IMG/VR virus record: IMGVR_UViG_3300030098_000021 | Location: 1 to 25,551 of that record | Strand: one strand, 5' to 3' | DNA: 25,551 bases | Source: a virus | In this document: in pieces, positions 15,810-23,067 of the stretch | Position numbering within the stretch: the first letter of the stretch is position 1 | Layout of the letters: each line of letters starts with the position of its first letter | Translations under genes and position numbers: made by a program | Notes under the pieces: generated by a model | The model's database searches: none | The model's input: only the letters and a program-made list of their open reading frames with translations | What the model was told of the DNA's origin: nothing

Positions 15810-16476
15810 CATCAAATCCTTCACTATACAAATTATTAAATGTTATTAATGGGTCAAGATAACTTTCATGTCCTTCTGCTGAATGAGTATATTGAGATGG
15901 TTTAAAATCTGGTGCACCCTCTCCTGTTGCCCATAGAGCAGGACTTGTTGCTCTTACTCTATTATTAGGTAAAGCAACTAAATTACCTTTCCATTCACAA
16001 TCTTCTGTAATGTATAAAACATGAGATTGTTTATGTTGTGCAGGACAATCTGCAATAGAATTTCCTGTGTAATCAACTGTAAATAAATATTTACCAGTAT
16101 AAAAATTATTATCTATTTTACATAACCAAGGACTAGAACTTACTCTATCCATAACTACTACAGAATGTTCTCTTGATTCACAATCCCAAGGTTGTGCTAA
16201 ATGGTCATCCATAGGTTCTGCCCATTCTTCTACAGGTATATCTGCAACTAAACCTTGTATAGGCATCCTTGCCCACATTGCTCCACCATGAACATTATTT
16301 TCAGAATCTTCACAACCTGTAAATACTACTTGAAAACTTAATGACCTATCAGGAATAGTATTAACTGCTATAGCTAATGCGTGTATAAACTCCCCATGAT
16401 ATTTTTCGTGATTTGCTGTAAATTCTTTTCTTACCCAACATTTAAAATGCGGTATATTACTTATAAGGTGAGACAT
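15796..16476 (-). CDS. Conserved marine-phage protein of unknown function (226 aa)
   Basis: The protein has strongly conserved-looking segments that I recognise from marine cyanophage and pelagiphage genomes: FKCWVRKEF (12-20), GGAMWARMPIQGLV (64-77), QPWDCESREHSVV (94-106), YLFTVDYTGNSIADCPAQHK (129-148) and NLVALPNNRVRATSP (164-178). It is rich in Trp, Cys and His, and the W/C/H/D clustering suggests a folded enzyme or metal-binding domain, but no named family is evident. There is no signal peptide. It directly abuts the stop of the 92-residue gene. The conserved character contrasts with the variable small genes around it. Confidence 0.65.
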   Translation of the reverse strand: MSHLISNIPHFKCWVRKEFTANHEKYHGEFIHALAIAVNTIPDRSLSFQVVFTGCEDSENNVHGGAMWARMPIQGLVADIPVEEWAEPMDDHLAQPWDCESREHSVVVMDRVSSSPWLCKIDNNFYTGKYLFTVDYTGNSIADCPAQHKQSHVLYITEDCEWKGNLVALPNNRVRATSPALWATGEGAPDFKPSQYTHSAEGHESYLDPLITFNNLYSEGFDDEIE

Positions 16477-16755
16477 TTATTTATATCCTCCACCTGCTTT
16501 TTTGTAAGCTTTTGCTAACATTTGTGCCTTCCTTGCTGACCATTGTCCAGGTCTGCCTCCTTTACCACCAGCTTTTATTCTATTAAATATACGCTTACGC
16601 ATACCTGGTTTAGTATAATTACCAGCTTTATTTACTGTACTTTTACCTTTTTTAAATTGTATAGATTCTAAAGTTTTAGCTTGACTAGCATGAGCTTTAC
16701 TAGCTTTTTTTAATTTTTTTGCTACTCTTTCTACTGCTTTTTTTGCTCTACTCAT
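16477..16755 (-). CDS. Small basic conserved phage protein (92 aa)
   Basis: Lys/Arg/Ala-rich N-terminal helix (SRAKKAVERVAKKLKKASKA) and a conserved-looking C-terminus: NYTKPGMRKRIFNRIKAGGK followed by GGRPGQWSARKAQMLAKAYK. The latter is a motif I recall from marine phages. It is strongly cationic and probably binds nucleic acid. It starts with a TAATG overlap at the end of the 60-residue gene and ends just before the 226-residue gene. No function can be assigned. Confidence 0.6.
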   Translation of the reverse strand: MSRAKKAVERVAKKLKKASKAHASQAKTLESIQFKKGKSTVNKAGNYTKPGMRKRIFNRIKAGGKGGRPGQWSARKAQMLAKAYKKAGGGYK

Positions 16756-16937
16756 TATACAAACCTAGCTAAAAATACAACTGCAACAATAAATGGATAG
16801 ACTGCCCAAATCATATTATCTAATTTATCAAATCTTTTTGAGCCATCTTCTAATCTTTTATCTATACTTTTATATAATGCTTTACATTCTCTTTCATGTG
16901 CTTCTATAGCATTTAAAGCATCTTTAATAGTTGCCAT
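16755..16937 (-). CDS. Holin-like tail-anchored protein, XhlA-type layout (60 aa)
   Basis: A charged amphipathic helix (IEAHERECKALYKSIDKRLE, about 11-30; DGSKRFDKLDN) is followed by one C-terminal membrane helix (43-60, IWAVYPFIVAVVFLARFV). This is the layout of haemolysin XhlA-like small phage proteins, which cooperate with holins. It overlaps both neighbours by one base and lies next to another one-helix protein (57 residues). It may be a lysis accessory or antiholin, but the main holin-lysozyme pair is 7 kb away, so this is tentative. Confidence 0.55.
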   Translation of the reverse strand: MATIKDALNAIEAHERECKALYKSIDKRLEDGSKRFDKLDNMIWAVYPFIVAVVFLARFV

Positions 16938-17110
16938 TACTTCTTTGGTGCTATTTCTTTAGCTCTACCAATATTTAAAGCACACCAATCAATTACACGA
17001 TAAATGTAACTAAACCAATGGTCATCTCTTGGTGTAGGTGTTATTGCTGCTATTACAGAAGCTATAGATATGATTGCAGTTACCCATGCTAATATATTAA
17101 GTATCATCAT
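16937..17110 (-). CDS. Small membrane protein (57 aa)
   Basis: ATG at 17110 to TAA at 16937. The N-terminal two dozen residues form a membrane helix (ILNILAWVTAIISIASVIAA), followed by TPTPRDDHWFSYIYRVIDW and ALNIGRAKE. The TPTP(R/K)DD...ALN(I)GKAK-like pattern is, from memory, one of the most widespread small phage membrane proteins. A clear GGAGG ribosome site sits 6 bases before the first of two adjacent ATGs, inside the end of the 84-residue gene, which it overlaps by 14 bases. It ends with a TAATG overlap on the next gene. Holin-like or antiholin role possible; not proven. Confidence 0.7.
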   Translation of the reverse strand: MMILNILAWVTAIISIASVIAAITPTPRDDHWFSYIYRVIDWCALNIGRAKEIAPKK

Positions 17111-17351
17111 TTTTATCCTCCTCTGGATTATTTAAAACTTCATCTGCTTTTTCTTTAGTAGATTCTATAAATGTATTTTGAAACACACTTAAACTAGCAT
17201 TTACTTGGTCAAGTTCAAATTGTATGCGTTTTTGTTTATTTGTTAAATCTAATATTTGAGAATGTAAATATTGTTGTTGTGGCGTTAAATCAGAAACTTT
17301 CATTTCTTTGTCGTTTAAAGTTATTACGGGTTCTTGGTTTTGTTTTGTCAT
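17097..17351 (-). CDS. Small coiled-coil phage protein (84 aa)
   Basis: The sequence has a short N-terminal strand (EPVITLNDKEMKVSDLTP) and a long heptad-patterned helix (QQYLHSQILDLTNKQKRIQF, then ELDQVNASLSVFQNTF), ending in an acidic tail. The I-x-L-(D/N)-x-K/E-...-DL start with a coiled coil is a pattern I know from marine phage small proteins. A strong AAAGGAAAG ribosome site precedes the ATG. It might be a scaffold, chaperone or lysis-control partner for the membrane protein translated from its 3' end; function unknown. Confidence 0.6.
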   Translation of the reverse strand: MTKQNQEPVITLNDKEMKVSDLTPQQQYLHSQILDLTNKQKRIQFELDQVNASLSVFQNTFIESTKEKADEVLNNPEEDKNDDT

Positions 17352-17372
17352 TTTCTTTCCTTTAAAATGTTA

Positions 17373-17642
17373 TTAACTATTTGAACTAATATATGATTTA
17401 CCTTTTGTAATAGCATCAGTACAGTTAGTTTTTTTACTGTTAGATGAACTTACTATATTAGGTTTATCACCAGTTCCATTATACGCTAAAATAACTTCTA
17501 AGTGGTCTGTATTTCTTTGTACCATTTCATTTATTTCATCTTGTGTCATGCCTTCAACATTCCAAGTTCCAGCTTGTACACCATCAATTAGGCTTACACT
17601 ATCAAGTCCTGCTGTTAAACATTCTGCTACTGTTTGTGCCAT
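17373..17642 (-). CDS. Hypothetical small phage protein (89 aa)
   Basis: An unrecognised protein with a helical/turn N-terminal half containing DGVQAGTWNVEGMTQDEINE and QRNTDHLEVILAYNG, and a Ser/Lys-rich C-terminal tail. No membrane helix, signal peptide or metal motif. An AAGGAG ribosome site precedes it (tcctt on the plus strand near 17650). It lies 12 bases after the oxygenase-like gene and 21 bases before the coiled-coil gene. Its position next to tail fibre genes may mean a tail-associated role, but nothing in the sequence proves this. Confidence 0.5.
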   Translation of the reverse strand: MAQTVAECLTAGLDSVSLIDGVQAGTWNVEGMTQDEINEMVQRNTDHLEVILAYNGTGDKPNIVSSSNSKKTNCTDAITKGKSYISSNS

Positions 17643-17654
17643 ATTATTCTCCTT

Positions 17655-18374
17655 TTACTGCACCGCCTTGGGTGTTTTTGTTTGCACATCCCAACAATTT
17701 AAGTTAGATGCTATTGTTCGTCTTTCTCCTTCACCTTTGAAGGGATAAACCATGTGTTGTAGCCAAGAAGGAAAAATAAGTAACTTACCTATTTCTGGAG
17801 TTACAACAAATGATTGAGAAGGTATTAATCTTTTAGTATCAAATGCAGATACTTTACCATATTGAAAAGTTATACAGCCGTCAGAATGTCCACTTTCATT
17901 ATATAAAGAAAAACTATCTGTATTTGCGTGTGCTTCTGCTCCTATTTGTGGAGGTACTTTTGTCCATGCTGTGGTAGATATACCCATAATTGAATCTGTA
18001 ATATGGTCATGCATTGGATTGTAATCACCTTCGTAACTATGAACAGACCATGTTTCTTTTATTTCAACTTTTTTTAGACAGTCTATTTGATTGCCTGTTG
18101 CAATATATTGTTTGATATATTCTGCTGAAAGCATTGTAACAAAATTACAATAATCAAGCATACGAGAATCATTGTGTTCTAACAAAAGTTGTTCGCCTTT
18201 ATGCGTCTGTCCTACAAGATTATTAGAATGTGATTTTTTGTTTTTATCTTCTTTATATTCATCCATATAATCATTTACATCATCAATGATTTTATCTGGT
18301 ATTTTGGTTTCTAAAATATAAACAGATGGTAAAGCTCCCATTCTGAAATTAATTTGTACTTCTTTATCCTTCAA
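17655..18374 (-). CDS. 2OG-Fe(II) oxygenase-like phage protein (239 aa)
   Basis: The protein fits the putative 2OG-Fe(II) oxygenase family (PF13759-like) that is common in marine phages. Iron-binding candidates are H122/H124 in NPMHDHITDS and H207 in FPSWLQHMVYPF, with R218/R219 (GERRTIASNLN) as the 2-oxoglutarate anchor. The intervening region is a beta jelly-roll-like stretch (KLLIFPSW). The N-terminus with LETKIPDKIIDDVNDYMDE is the usual leading helix. Substrate is unknown; candidates include a residue of a structural protein or a nucleic-acid base. It overlaps the end of the tail-fibre gene by 11 bases, which hints that it may hydroxylate fibre or tail proteins. That link is inference. 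Confidence 0.75.
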   Translation of the reverse strand: MKDKEVQINFRMGALPSVYILETKIPDKIIDDVNDYMDEYKEDKNKKSHSNNLVGQTHKGEQLLLEHNDSRMLDYCNFVTMLSAEYIKQYIATGNQIDCLKKVEIKETWSVHSYEGDYNPMHDHITDSIMGISTTAWTKVPPQIGAEAHANTDSFSLYNESGHSDGCITFQYGKVSAFDTKRLIPSQSFVVTPEIGKLLIFPSWLQHMVYPFKGEGERRTIASNLNCWDVQTKTPKAVQ

Positions 18375-20751
18375 GATTTTCTACTCTTGTTTTTAAATCA
18401 GCTAATGTTGCTTGTATATCTGAAATAATAGTTTGATGTGTATGGTCATCCATATTTGAATTTTCAGTATAAATAAGTTTTTCACCTACTAAATCTTCTA
18501 CTTTTCTAACGACTTTAGCCATATCAACATTTATACCTTGTAATTCATCGGGGTTACTAGGATTGGGTCTTTCTGACCAATAAGTCCAAGCTAATTCTTC
18601 TGATGGTCCCTCAGATATTAAGTTCCAATTATGCGGTGTAATTTGTGTATTGTTATGTGAAGAATCAACAGCAAATAATTCACCACCTCTATTAATTAAA
18701 ACACAAGCATTAGTTAAAGATTGTGTTACTGCTGTTGAGGTAGAGGGACCAATTACAAAACAGTTATTTGTTTGTGGATTATTTGATTGTGGTGATTCAT
18801 CAGTATTAAATTTAAATCTACTATGAGAGGCATCTATAAAAAGTGCGTCATGTTGAGAGTTAGCTACAATCGTAGTAAATTTAAAGCCTATATTAGTAGC
18901 AGCAGCAGTTGCACCACCACCTGAAAAAAAACTTTTTATTTGTGCAGGTTGGTCAGTAGCAAAACCAGTTCTACCCATTCTAAAATTAATAGATTGAGAG
19001 GATGCGTTACCCCTAGTACCAAAACCATCAAAATCAATCATGGCTGTATCTGAGCCCTCAGAAATAGCACCATTAAAAACTAATTTTGCATTACCTGCAT
19101 CGCCATTAGTTAATCCAAGTCCCATGTTACCATTATTGTCTATGAACATTCTCATGTTTCCATCACCATCTGAAAGCACTATATGGTTACTAGATGTTCT
19201 TATATCCAAGCCATCTCCATTCCCATCATAACGACCCAAAAGAGTATTGGCATCACCAGATGTTATAGCTGAACCAGAGTTTTGTCCTACAAATGTGTTA
19301 TCACTTGAATTTACTGCACCACCAGAACTATCACCTATAAAAGTATTTCTAGTATGTGCTTGTACTGCATCACCTGCTTTTTTACCAACAGCAACATTAT
19401 CTCCACCTGTTACTATTGCTAGTGCATCTTTACCGACAGCCGTATTACCAGAACCAGTCGTAGAAGTAGATAAAGCACTTTCGCCAATAGCCACATTGTT
19501 CACGCCTGTAGTACAAGCATCAAGAGCATTTCTACCAATGGCTGTGTTGTCAGTACCAGTTGTATTTGCACCTAAAGCTGCATAACCTACTGCTGTATTA
19601 TTTGTAGCTGATGTATTTGCGTCTAGTGCCAATGCACCAACGGCTGTATTTCTAGCACCTGTATCGTTGGATTCTAAAGCTGATTTACCAACGGCTGTGT
19701 TGTCATCTGCTGAAGTATTAGTAGTTAAAGCATCATGTCCGACAGCTACATTATTTTTACCAGATGTATTAGCATCAAGTGCATTAGAACCTATAGCCAC
19801 ACTATTTCTACCAGAAGTTAATGCAGCAAAAACATCATCACCTATACCAACATTGTCAGTAGCACTTGATAAAGTACCTGTACTTGCATTTTGACTAATT
19901 AAAATACTATCAGTAAAGTTTGTAACATCAGCTTTTATAGTTACGCCATTAATTGTGCTTGAACTTGTAATAGCTCCATCTACTTGTAAAGTAGAAGCCA
20001 TATCTACAGCTCCATCTATATCTACAACATCTAAGTTTGTAGTTCCATCTACATCTATATCGCCTGATATATCTAAAGCTGTACCAATTAAAGTTTGTGA
20101 AAATGTTACTTGTCCATTAGCAGCAATAGTCATAGCATCTACATCTGAAGCAGAACCTATAGTTTTACCATCACCAATAATAATATCATCATTAAAAGTT
20201 GCTGTTTGTGCAAAAGTAGTAGCACCACCATCAGATATGGTTATGGCATCATCTCCATCAGTAAATTCTATTAGGGGGGTTTGTATTGAAGAACTGGTTT
20301 CAATGATGCCACTTGTTTCTAAATTTAAAGAAGCAAAAGCATCAACCATTGCTCCACCAGAACCTGCACCATCAGAATAAATAACTTTAGTTTTACCAGA
20401 AGGTATAGTTACTGTAGCTCCACTACCTTGTTTAATTATTATAGATTGAGAACCACTTGTTGCATTTTCTATAATCCATAGTTTAGATACTGTATTAGGA
20501 CTAATAGTAATAGTACAAGTAGAATCTAATGTTCCTGTATATTTTAAGAACATAGACCTACCTGGGTCTGTAGCTCCATCAGCTATTATTGTGCTATGAG
20601 TGTCAGCATTAGTTGTGATACCTTCTGTACCATAACTAAAAGCTTCTGCTATTAATTCAAGATTAGTATTTGTAGTTGTACCCCAAGTTCCAGATTGGTC
20701 CCCAGTAGCCATTTCTTCTAATCTTAAATCATTTACATATGTACTTGCCAT
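18364..20751 (-). CDS. Tail fibre/adhesin with YadA-head-like repeats (795 aa)
   Basis: The N-terminus (TYVNDLRLEEMATGDQSGTW then GTTTNTNLELIAEAF) is a virion-attachment domain common in marine phage tail fibres. Residues about 150-300 form beta-rich repeats; about 301-506 contains some twelve units with core NTAVG/NVAIG every 16-17 residues, a YadA/Hep_Hag-head-type left-handed beta-roll. Residues 520-700 look like a receptor-facing beta region, and the last 60 residues form a coiled coil (DIQATLADLKTRVENLEG), as in trimeric fibres. It should bind the host surface. A GAGG ribosome site precedes it, after the largest intergenic gap in the window. The 3' end overlaps the oxygenase-like gene. 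Confidence 0.85.
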   Translation of the reverse strand: MASTYVNDLRLEEMATGDQSGTWGTTTNTNLELIAEAFSYGTEGITTNADTHSTIIADGATDPGRSMFLKYTGTLDSTCTITISPNTVSKLWIIENATSGSQSIIIKQGSGATVTIPSGKTKVIYSDGAGSGGAMVDAFASLNLETSGIIETSSSIQTPLIEFTDGDDAITISDGGATTFAQTATFNDDIIIGDGKTIGSASDVDAMTIAANGQVTFSQTLIGTALDISGDIDVDGTTNLDVVDIDGAVDMASTLQVDGAITSSSTINGVTIKADVTNFTDSILISQNASTGTLSSATDNVGIGDDVFAALTSGRNSVAIGSNALDANTSGKNNVAVGHDALTTNTSADDNTAVGKSALESNDTGARNTAVGALALDANTSATNNTAVGYAALGANTTGTDNTAIGRNALDACTTGVNNVAIGESALSTSTTGSGNTAVGKDALAIVTGGDNVAVGKKAGDAVQAHTRNTFIGDSSGGAVNSSDNTFVGQNSGSAITSGDANTLLGRYDGNGDGLDIRTSSNHIVLSDGDGNMRMFIDNNGNMGLGLTNGDAGNAKLVFNGAISEGSDTAMIDFDGFGTRGNASSQSINFRMGRTGFATDQPAQIKSFFSGGGATAAATNIGFKFTTIVANSQHDALFIDASHSRFKFNTDESPQSNNPQTNNCFVIGPSTSTAVTQSLTNACVLINRGGELFAVDSSHNNTQITPHNWNLISEGPSEELAWTYWSERPNPSNPDELQGINVDMAKVVRKVEDLVGEKLIYTENSNMDDHTHQTIISDIQATLADLKTRVENLEG
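19234..19851 (-). repeat. 17-residue (51-bp) tandem repeats in tail fibre
   Basis: Around twelve units with the core (N)(T/V)A(V/I)G. The cores end at residues 321, 338, 355, 372, 389, 406, 423 and 440 with exact 17-residue spacing, then at 456, 473, 489 and 506 with 16/17 spacing. Consensus is NNTAVGxxALxANTTGT. Nucleotide copies are diverged, so this is a fold repeat of a beta-roll and not a recent tandem duplication. Confidence 0.85.
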
Positions 20752-20784
20752 ATTTTATTCCTCGTAAAAATTATAATTTATTTT
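20752..20784 (-). other. Largest intergenic gap, with 12-bp AT palindrome
   Basis: These 33 bases separate the tail fibre gene from the VTG-repeat protein. They hold the fibre ribosome site (GAGG) and a perfect 12-bp palindrome, AAATTATAATTT, at 20768-20779, containing TATAAT on the minus strand. No convincing -35 element is found at the proper distance, so a promoter is only possible. Palindromes of pure A/T arise easily by chance in this composition. Confidence 0.3.
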
Positions 20785-21387
20785 TTATGCAACTTCACTC
20801 CAATTTGGAGTTTGTGAAGTAGAAACTTCTGTATAATTTGGTGTTTGTGAATCATTAACAACAGTCCAAATATTTACAATTTGTGTTTTACCAGTAGCAA
20901 ATATTCCTGTTACATCAACATTTGCATCAGCTTTTACTGTTTCACTTCCTAAAGCTGTTGTTGCTAATAAACCTGTAACTGAAAGTATATTATTTGTTAC
21001 TAAAGATATATTTCCTAATGAACTTGTAGCACTTATACCTGTAGGTGATACTACTGCTGAAGCAGAAACTGATTCATCACCAAGAGTTCCTACACTAGCT
21101 TCTCCTGATACACCTGTTACTGCTGCACCTGCTGTTATAGCATTACCTAAAGCTGATGTTCCTACATTACCTGTAACAGAAGTATTAGCTTCAGCTATAA
21201 CAGTTTCACTTCCAAGTGCTGATGTAGCATTAACTCCAGTTACACTAACTAGAGCTTTAGCTATTACTGTTTCACTACCAAGTGCAGAAGTAGCAGAAAC
21301 ACCAGATACACTAAATGTTATAGGAACTGAATGAGGTTCACCCCAGGGACCAACACCCCAACCAGCACGACCCCATCCGACAGCCAT
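20785..21387 (-). CDS. VTG/ATSALG repeat structural protein (200 aa)
   Basis: The N-terminus is Gly/Trp-rich (GWGRAGWGVGPWGEP). Residues about 27-158 hold six imperfect units starting (V/P)(T/S)G, for example VTGVNATSALGSETVIAEAN, with period about 22 (range 19-25). The C-terminus has a duplicated SQTPNYTEV / SQTPNWSEV motif. This layout is familiar from marine phages near tail fibre genes. It is probably a beta-solenoid-like virion surface or tail protein. It sits 3 bases after the 143-residue structural gene and 33 bases before the tail fibre. No enzyme motif or signal peptide. Function inferred. Confidence 0.65.
   Translation of the reverse strand: MAVGWGRAGWGVGPWGEPHSVPITFSVSGVSATSALGSETVIAKALVSVTGVNATSALGSETVIAEANTSVTGNVGTSALGNAITAGAAVTGVSGEASVGTLGDESVSASAVVSPTGISATSSLGNISLVTNNILSVTGLLATTALGSETVKADANVDVTGIFATGKTQIVNIWTVVNDSQTPNYTEVSTSQTPNWSEVA
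20914..21309 (-). repeat. About six imperfect 22-residue repeats (VTG-ATSALG)
   Basis: Units begin at residues 27, 49, 71, 90, 115 and 137 of the 200-residue protein. The first two differ at only a few residues and are also close at nucleotide level (atgtagcattaactccag versus gaagtagcagaaacacc regions), so duplication there is more recent. The third is short (19 residues) and the fourth is long (25). Confidence 0.8.
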
Positions 21388-21390
21388 TTA

Positions 21391-21822
21391 TTAAGCTATT
21401 CTTATAATAGCATTAGAAGCATCTGCTGTTGGAAATTGAATTGTAAAATCACCTGCTGTTGATGTTTTATCTCCACCAAAAGCTAAAACAGCAACTGCTG
21501 GGTCTCCTGATGCACTATCATTAAATATTAAAGCTCCATTAGCAGTAATAGTAGCTGTACTAAATGTTAAATCTGCAAAATCTGTTAAAGCAGTTGTACC
21601 TGAAGTTGAAGGGTCAACTCTAGTTAAAGTACCACCTTTAGCTGTATAACCTGTTCCACTAACTTCATTAGAAGTTGAATATGCAGTTGTACTTGCACCT
21701 AAAGATGCTGAACTTGTATATAGTGCTAATTGGAAAGTACTACCACCACTATTTTTAAAATTGTGTACACCTTCTAATAATTCTTTTTTAAATGAGGTAC
21801 ACATAGCTTGTGAAATTGCCAT
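21391..21822 (-). CDS. Conserved virion structural protein (143 aa)
   Basis: A beta-rich protein with conserved-looking segments: SQAMCTSFKKELLEGVHNF at the N-terminus, FQLALYTSSASL (30-41), VSGTGYTAKGGTLTRVD (53-69), ADLTFSTATITANGALIFND (82-101) and a final FTIQFPTADASNAIIRIA. I recall this architecture from many marine phage genomes between neck and fibre genes, suggesting a tail-tube or baseplate-like component. It overlaps the 96-residue gene by one base. No catalytic or membrane motif. Specific role not resolved. Confidence 0.65.
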   Translation of the reverse strand: MAISQAMCTSFKKELLEGVHNFKNSGGSTFQLALYTSSASLGASTTAYSTSNEVSGTGYTAKGGTLTRVDPSTSGTTALTDFADLTFSTATITANGALIFNDSASGDPAVAVLAFGGDKTSTAGDFTIQFPTADASNAIIRIA

Positions 21823-22112
21823 TAAAGTCTCCTTATAATATCAGCCATATCTTTATGACCTTGTTTTTGTAATAATCCTGCTACAGTAGCTCTATCACTA
21901 GCTATAGCTTGTTTTAAATATAAAAGTACAACTTGTGTCATACTATCTTTATATGCTTGTGCTTGTGCTTTAACCATAGGGTCAGCATTATCACTAATAG
22001 ATATTAATCTATCTATAATTCTTTCAGTCCAATATTCAGGACTTAAACCTTTGTTATTAGTAGTTTTAACTGATATATCACCAACATTACTTGTTACATC
22101 TAAACTAAACAT
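21822..22112 (-). CDS. Small conserved helical phage protein (96 aa)
   Basis: After a short beta start, the rest is helical: LSPEYWTERIIDRLISISDN, MVKAQAQAYKDSMTQVVLL, then YLKQAIASDRATVAGLLQ and GHKDMADIIRRL. The pattern, with a QAxAY helix and an R-T/A-T-V-G stretch, is one I associate with marine podovirus genes located between adaptor and structural genes. One-base overlaps at both ends. Probably a small assembly or connector component; function unknown. Confidence 0.6.
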   Translation of the reverse strand: MFSLDVTSNVGDISVKTTNNKGLSPEYWTERIIDRLISISDNADPMVKAQAQAYKDSMTQVVLLYLKQAIASDRATVAGLLQKQGHKDMADIIRRL

Positions 22113-22753
22113 TATGTTACCTGTTGTCTCACAGGACCAGTCCTATAATTATCTTTAGTATTTTTACCTTCAGCAAATACTTTTAATCTTTGTATTGCTT
22201 CTTGAAATCTTTTTTCATAATTAGCCATAATATCTGGTTCACCTTTCATAAAAGTATATGCTTCTACTAGTGAACCATATAATAAACAATCTGGTGCATT
22301 TGTGCCTATATAACTTGTTCCATCACTACTTGTTGTAATAGATGTAGGTCTATACTCATAATGTAATTGTGCAGTTAAATTTGCATTAGGAGTTGGTGCT
22401 ACAATAAAAGTATCTTCATCAAATCTAGCGTAATATTTAGGTATTCCTGTTGTAGAACTATCAGGATATGCTTCTCTAATAAAAGCTACATCTTTAAATA
22501 ATAAATATTCATAACCACTATTATCTACAGCTAATGAATGTGATGATAAGAAATCTGTAGGTGTTGATAAATATTGATTACCAGATGTAAAAGTACCTGT
22601 AACATTTTTTCTAAATACTGGAAGAGATACTAATTTTTGTATTCTATCTTCAGTATTAACAATAAATTCATCTAAGTTATTTACAAAAGTAGTTTCTGTA
22701 TTATTAGTATAATCTTGTATTGCTGTTTTTAATGTTGTAAATGTTAATGCCAT
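22112..22753 (-). CDS. Phage head-tail adaptor protein (213 aa)
   Basis: N-terminal helices (TFTTLKTAIQDYTNNTETTF, NLDEFIVNTEDRIQKLVSLP) are followed by a beta-rich central part (VFRKNVTGTF, YLSTPTDFLSSHSLAV, TFIVAPTPN, LHYEYRP) and a final helical segment (CLLYGSLVEAYTFMKGE, then NYEKRFQEAIQRL). This is the layout of marine phage adaptor proteins that sit between portal and tail in podovirus connectors. It overlaps neighbours by one base each side, next to a second adaptor-like gene (23064-23759). Assignment is by fold pattern and context. Confidence 0.7.
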   Translation of the reverse strand: MALTFTTLKTAIQDYTNNTETTFVNNLDEFIVNTEDRIQKLVSLPVFRKNVTGTFTSGNQYLSTPTDFLSSHSLAVDNSGYEYLLFKDVAFIREAYPDSSTTGIPKYYARFDEDTFIVAPTPNANLTAQLHYEYRPTSITTSSDGTSYIGTNAPDCLLYGSLVEAYTFMKGEPDIMANYEKRFQEAIQRLKVFAEGKNTKDNYRTGPVRQQVT

Positions 22754-23067
22754 TATTCTGTACTCACTTTAACTATTCCTACTTTAGCTTTTAGTAATAA
22801 CCCTGTTTCTGCAACTGGATTAAAACCATAATATTCAGTAGATGATTTTTTACCTCTATCAGGTCTTGGATTATAAAGTGATTGATTATCTGATGTATCT
22901 ACTTCACCAATTTTTAATTGAGGATGGTCTATATCAAAACAATCATTACAAACTCTTAATCCATTACGAATACCATCTTCTATTTCGTATTTTAAATCGT
23001 TTAACTTATAAGTAAAACCACATCTATCACAGTCTCCTAAAGCTTTTTTTCCTAAAGCATAACTCAT
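22753..23067 (-). CDS. Zinc-ribbon phage protein (104 aa)
   Basis: Two CxxC pairs, C13/C16 (GDCDRCGF) and C40/C43 (RVCNDCFD), form a classic zinc ribbon with a 23-residue separation. Between them is a short beta/turn region (YKLNDLKYEIEDG). After it come DHPQL and a Tyr/Pro-rich C-terminal region (SLYNPRPDRG, EYYGFNP). Related small Zn-ribbon proteins occur within connector gene blocks of marine phages. It overlaps the 231-residue adaptor by 4 bases (ATGA) and the next gene by one. Role uncertain: structural Zn-site or regulatory. Confidence 0.75.
   Translation of the reverse strand: MSYALGKKALGDCDRCGFTYKLNDLKYEIEDGIRNGLRVCNDCFDIDHPQLKIGEVDTSDNQSLYNPRPDRGKKSSTEYYGFNPVAETGLLLKAKVGIVKVSTE

Noticed and set aside
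19234-19851. Regularly spaced repeats as a possible CRISPR array
   Set aside because: The spacing is 51 bases and in frame with a coding beta-roll; units are diverged at DNA level and no palindromic repeat or unique spacers are seen.
19040-20380. Several plus-strand frames of 63-141 codons
   Set aside because: They are open because the tail-fibre repeats avoid stops on the opposite strand; repetitive Ser/Pro/Ala translation with no family likeness.
20768-20779. Firm promoter call at TATAAT
   Set aside because: No -35 box at suitable distance, and TATAAT is expected by chance in such AT-rich sequence; kept only as a possible element.
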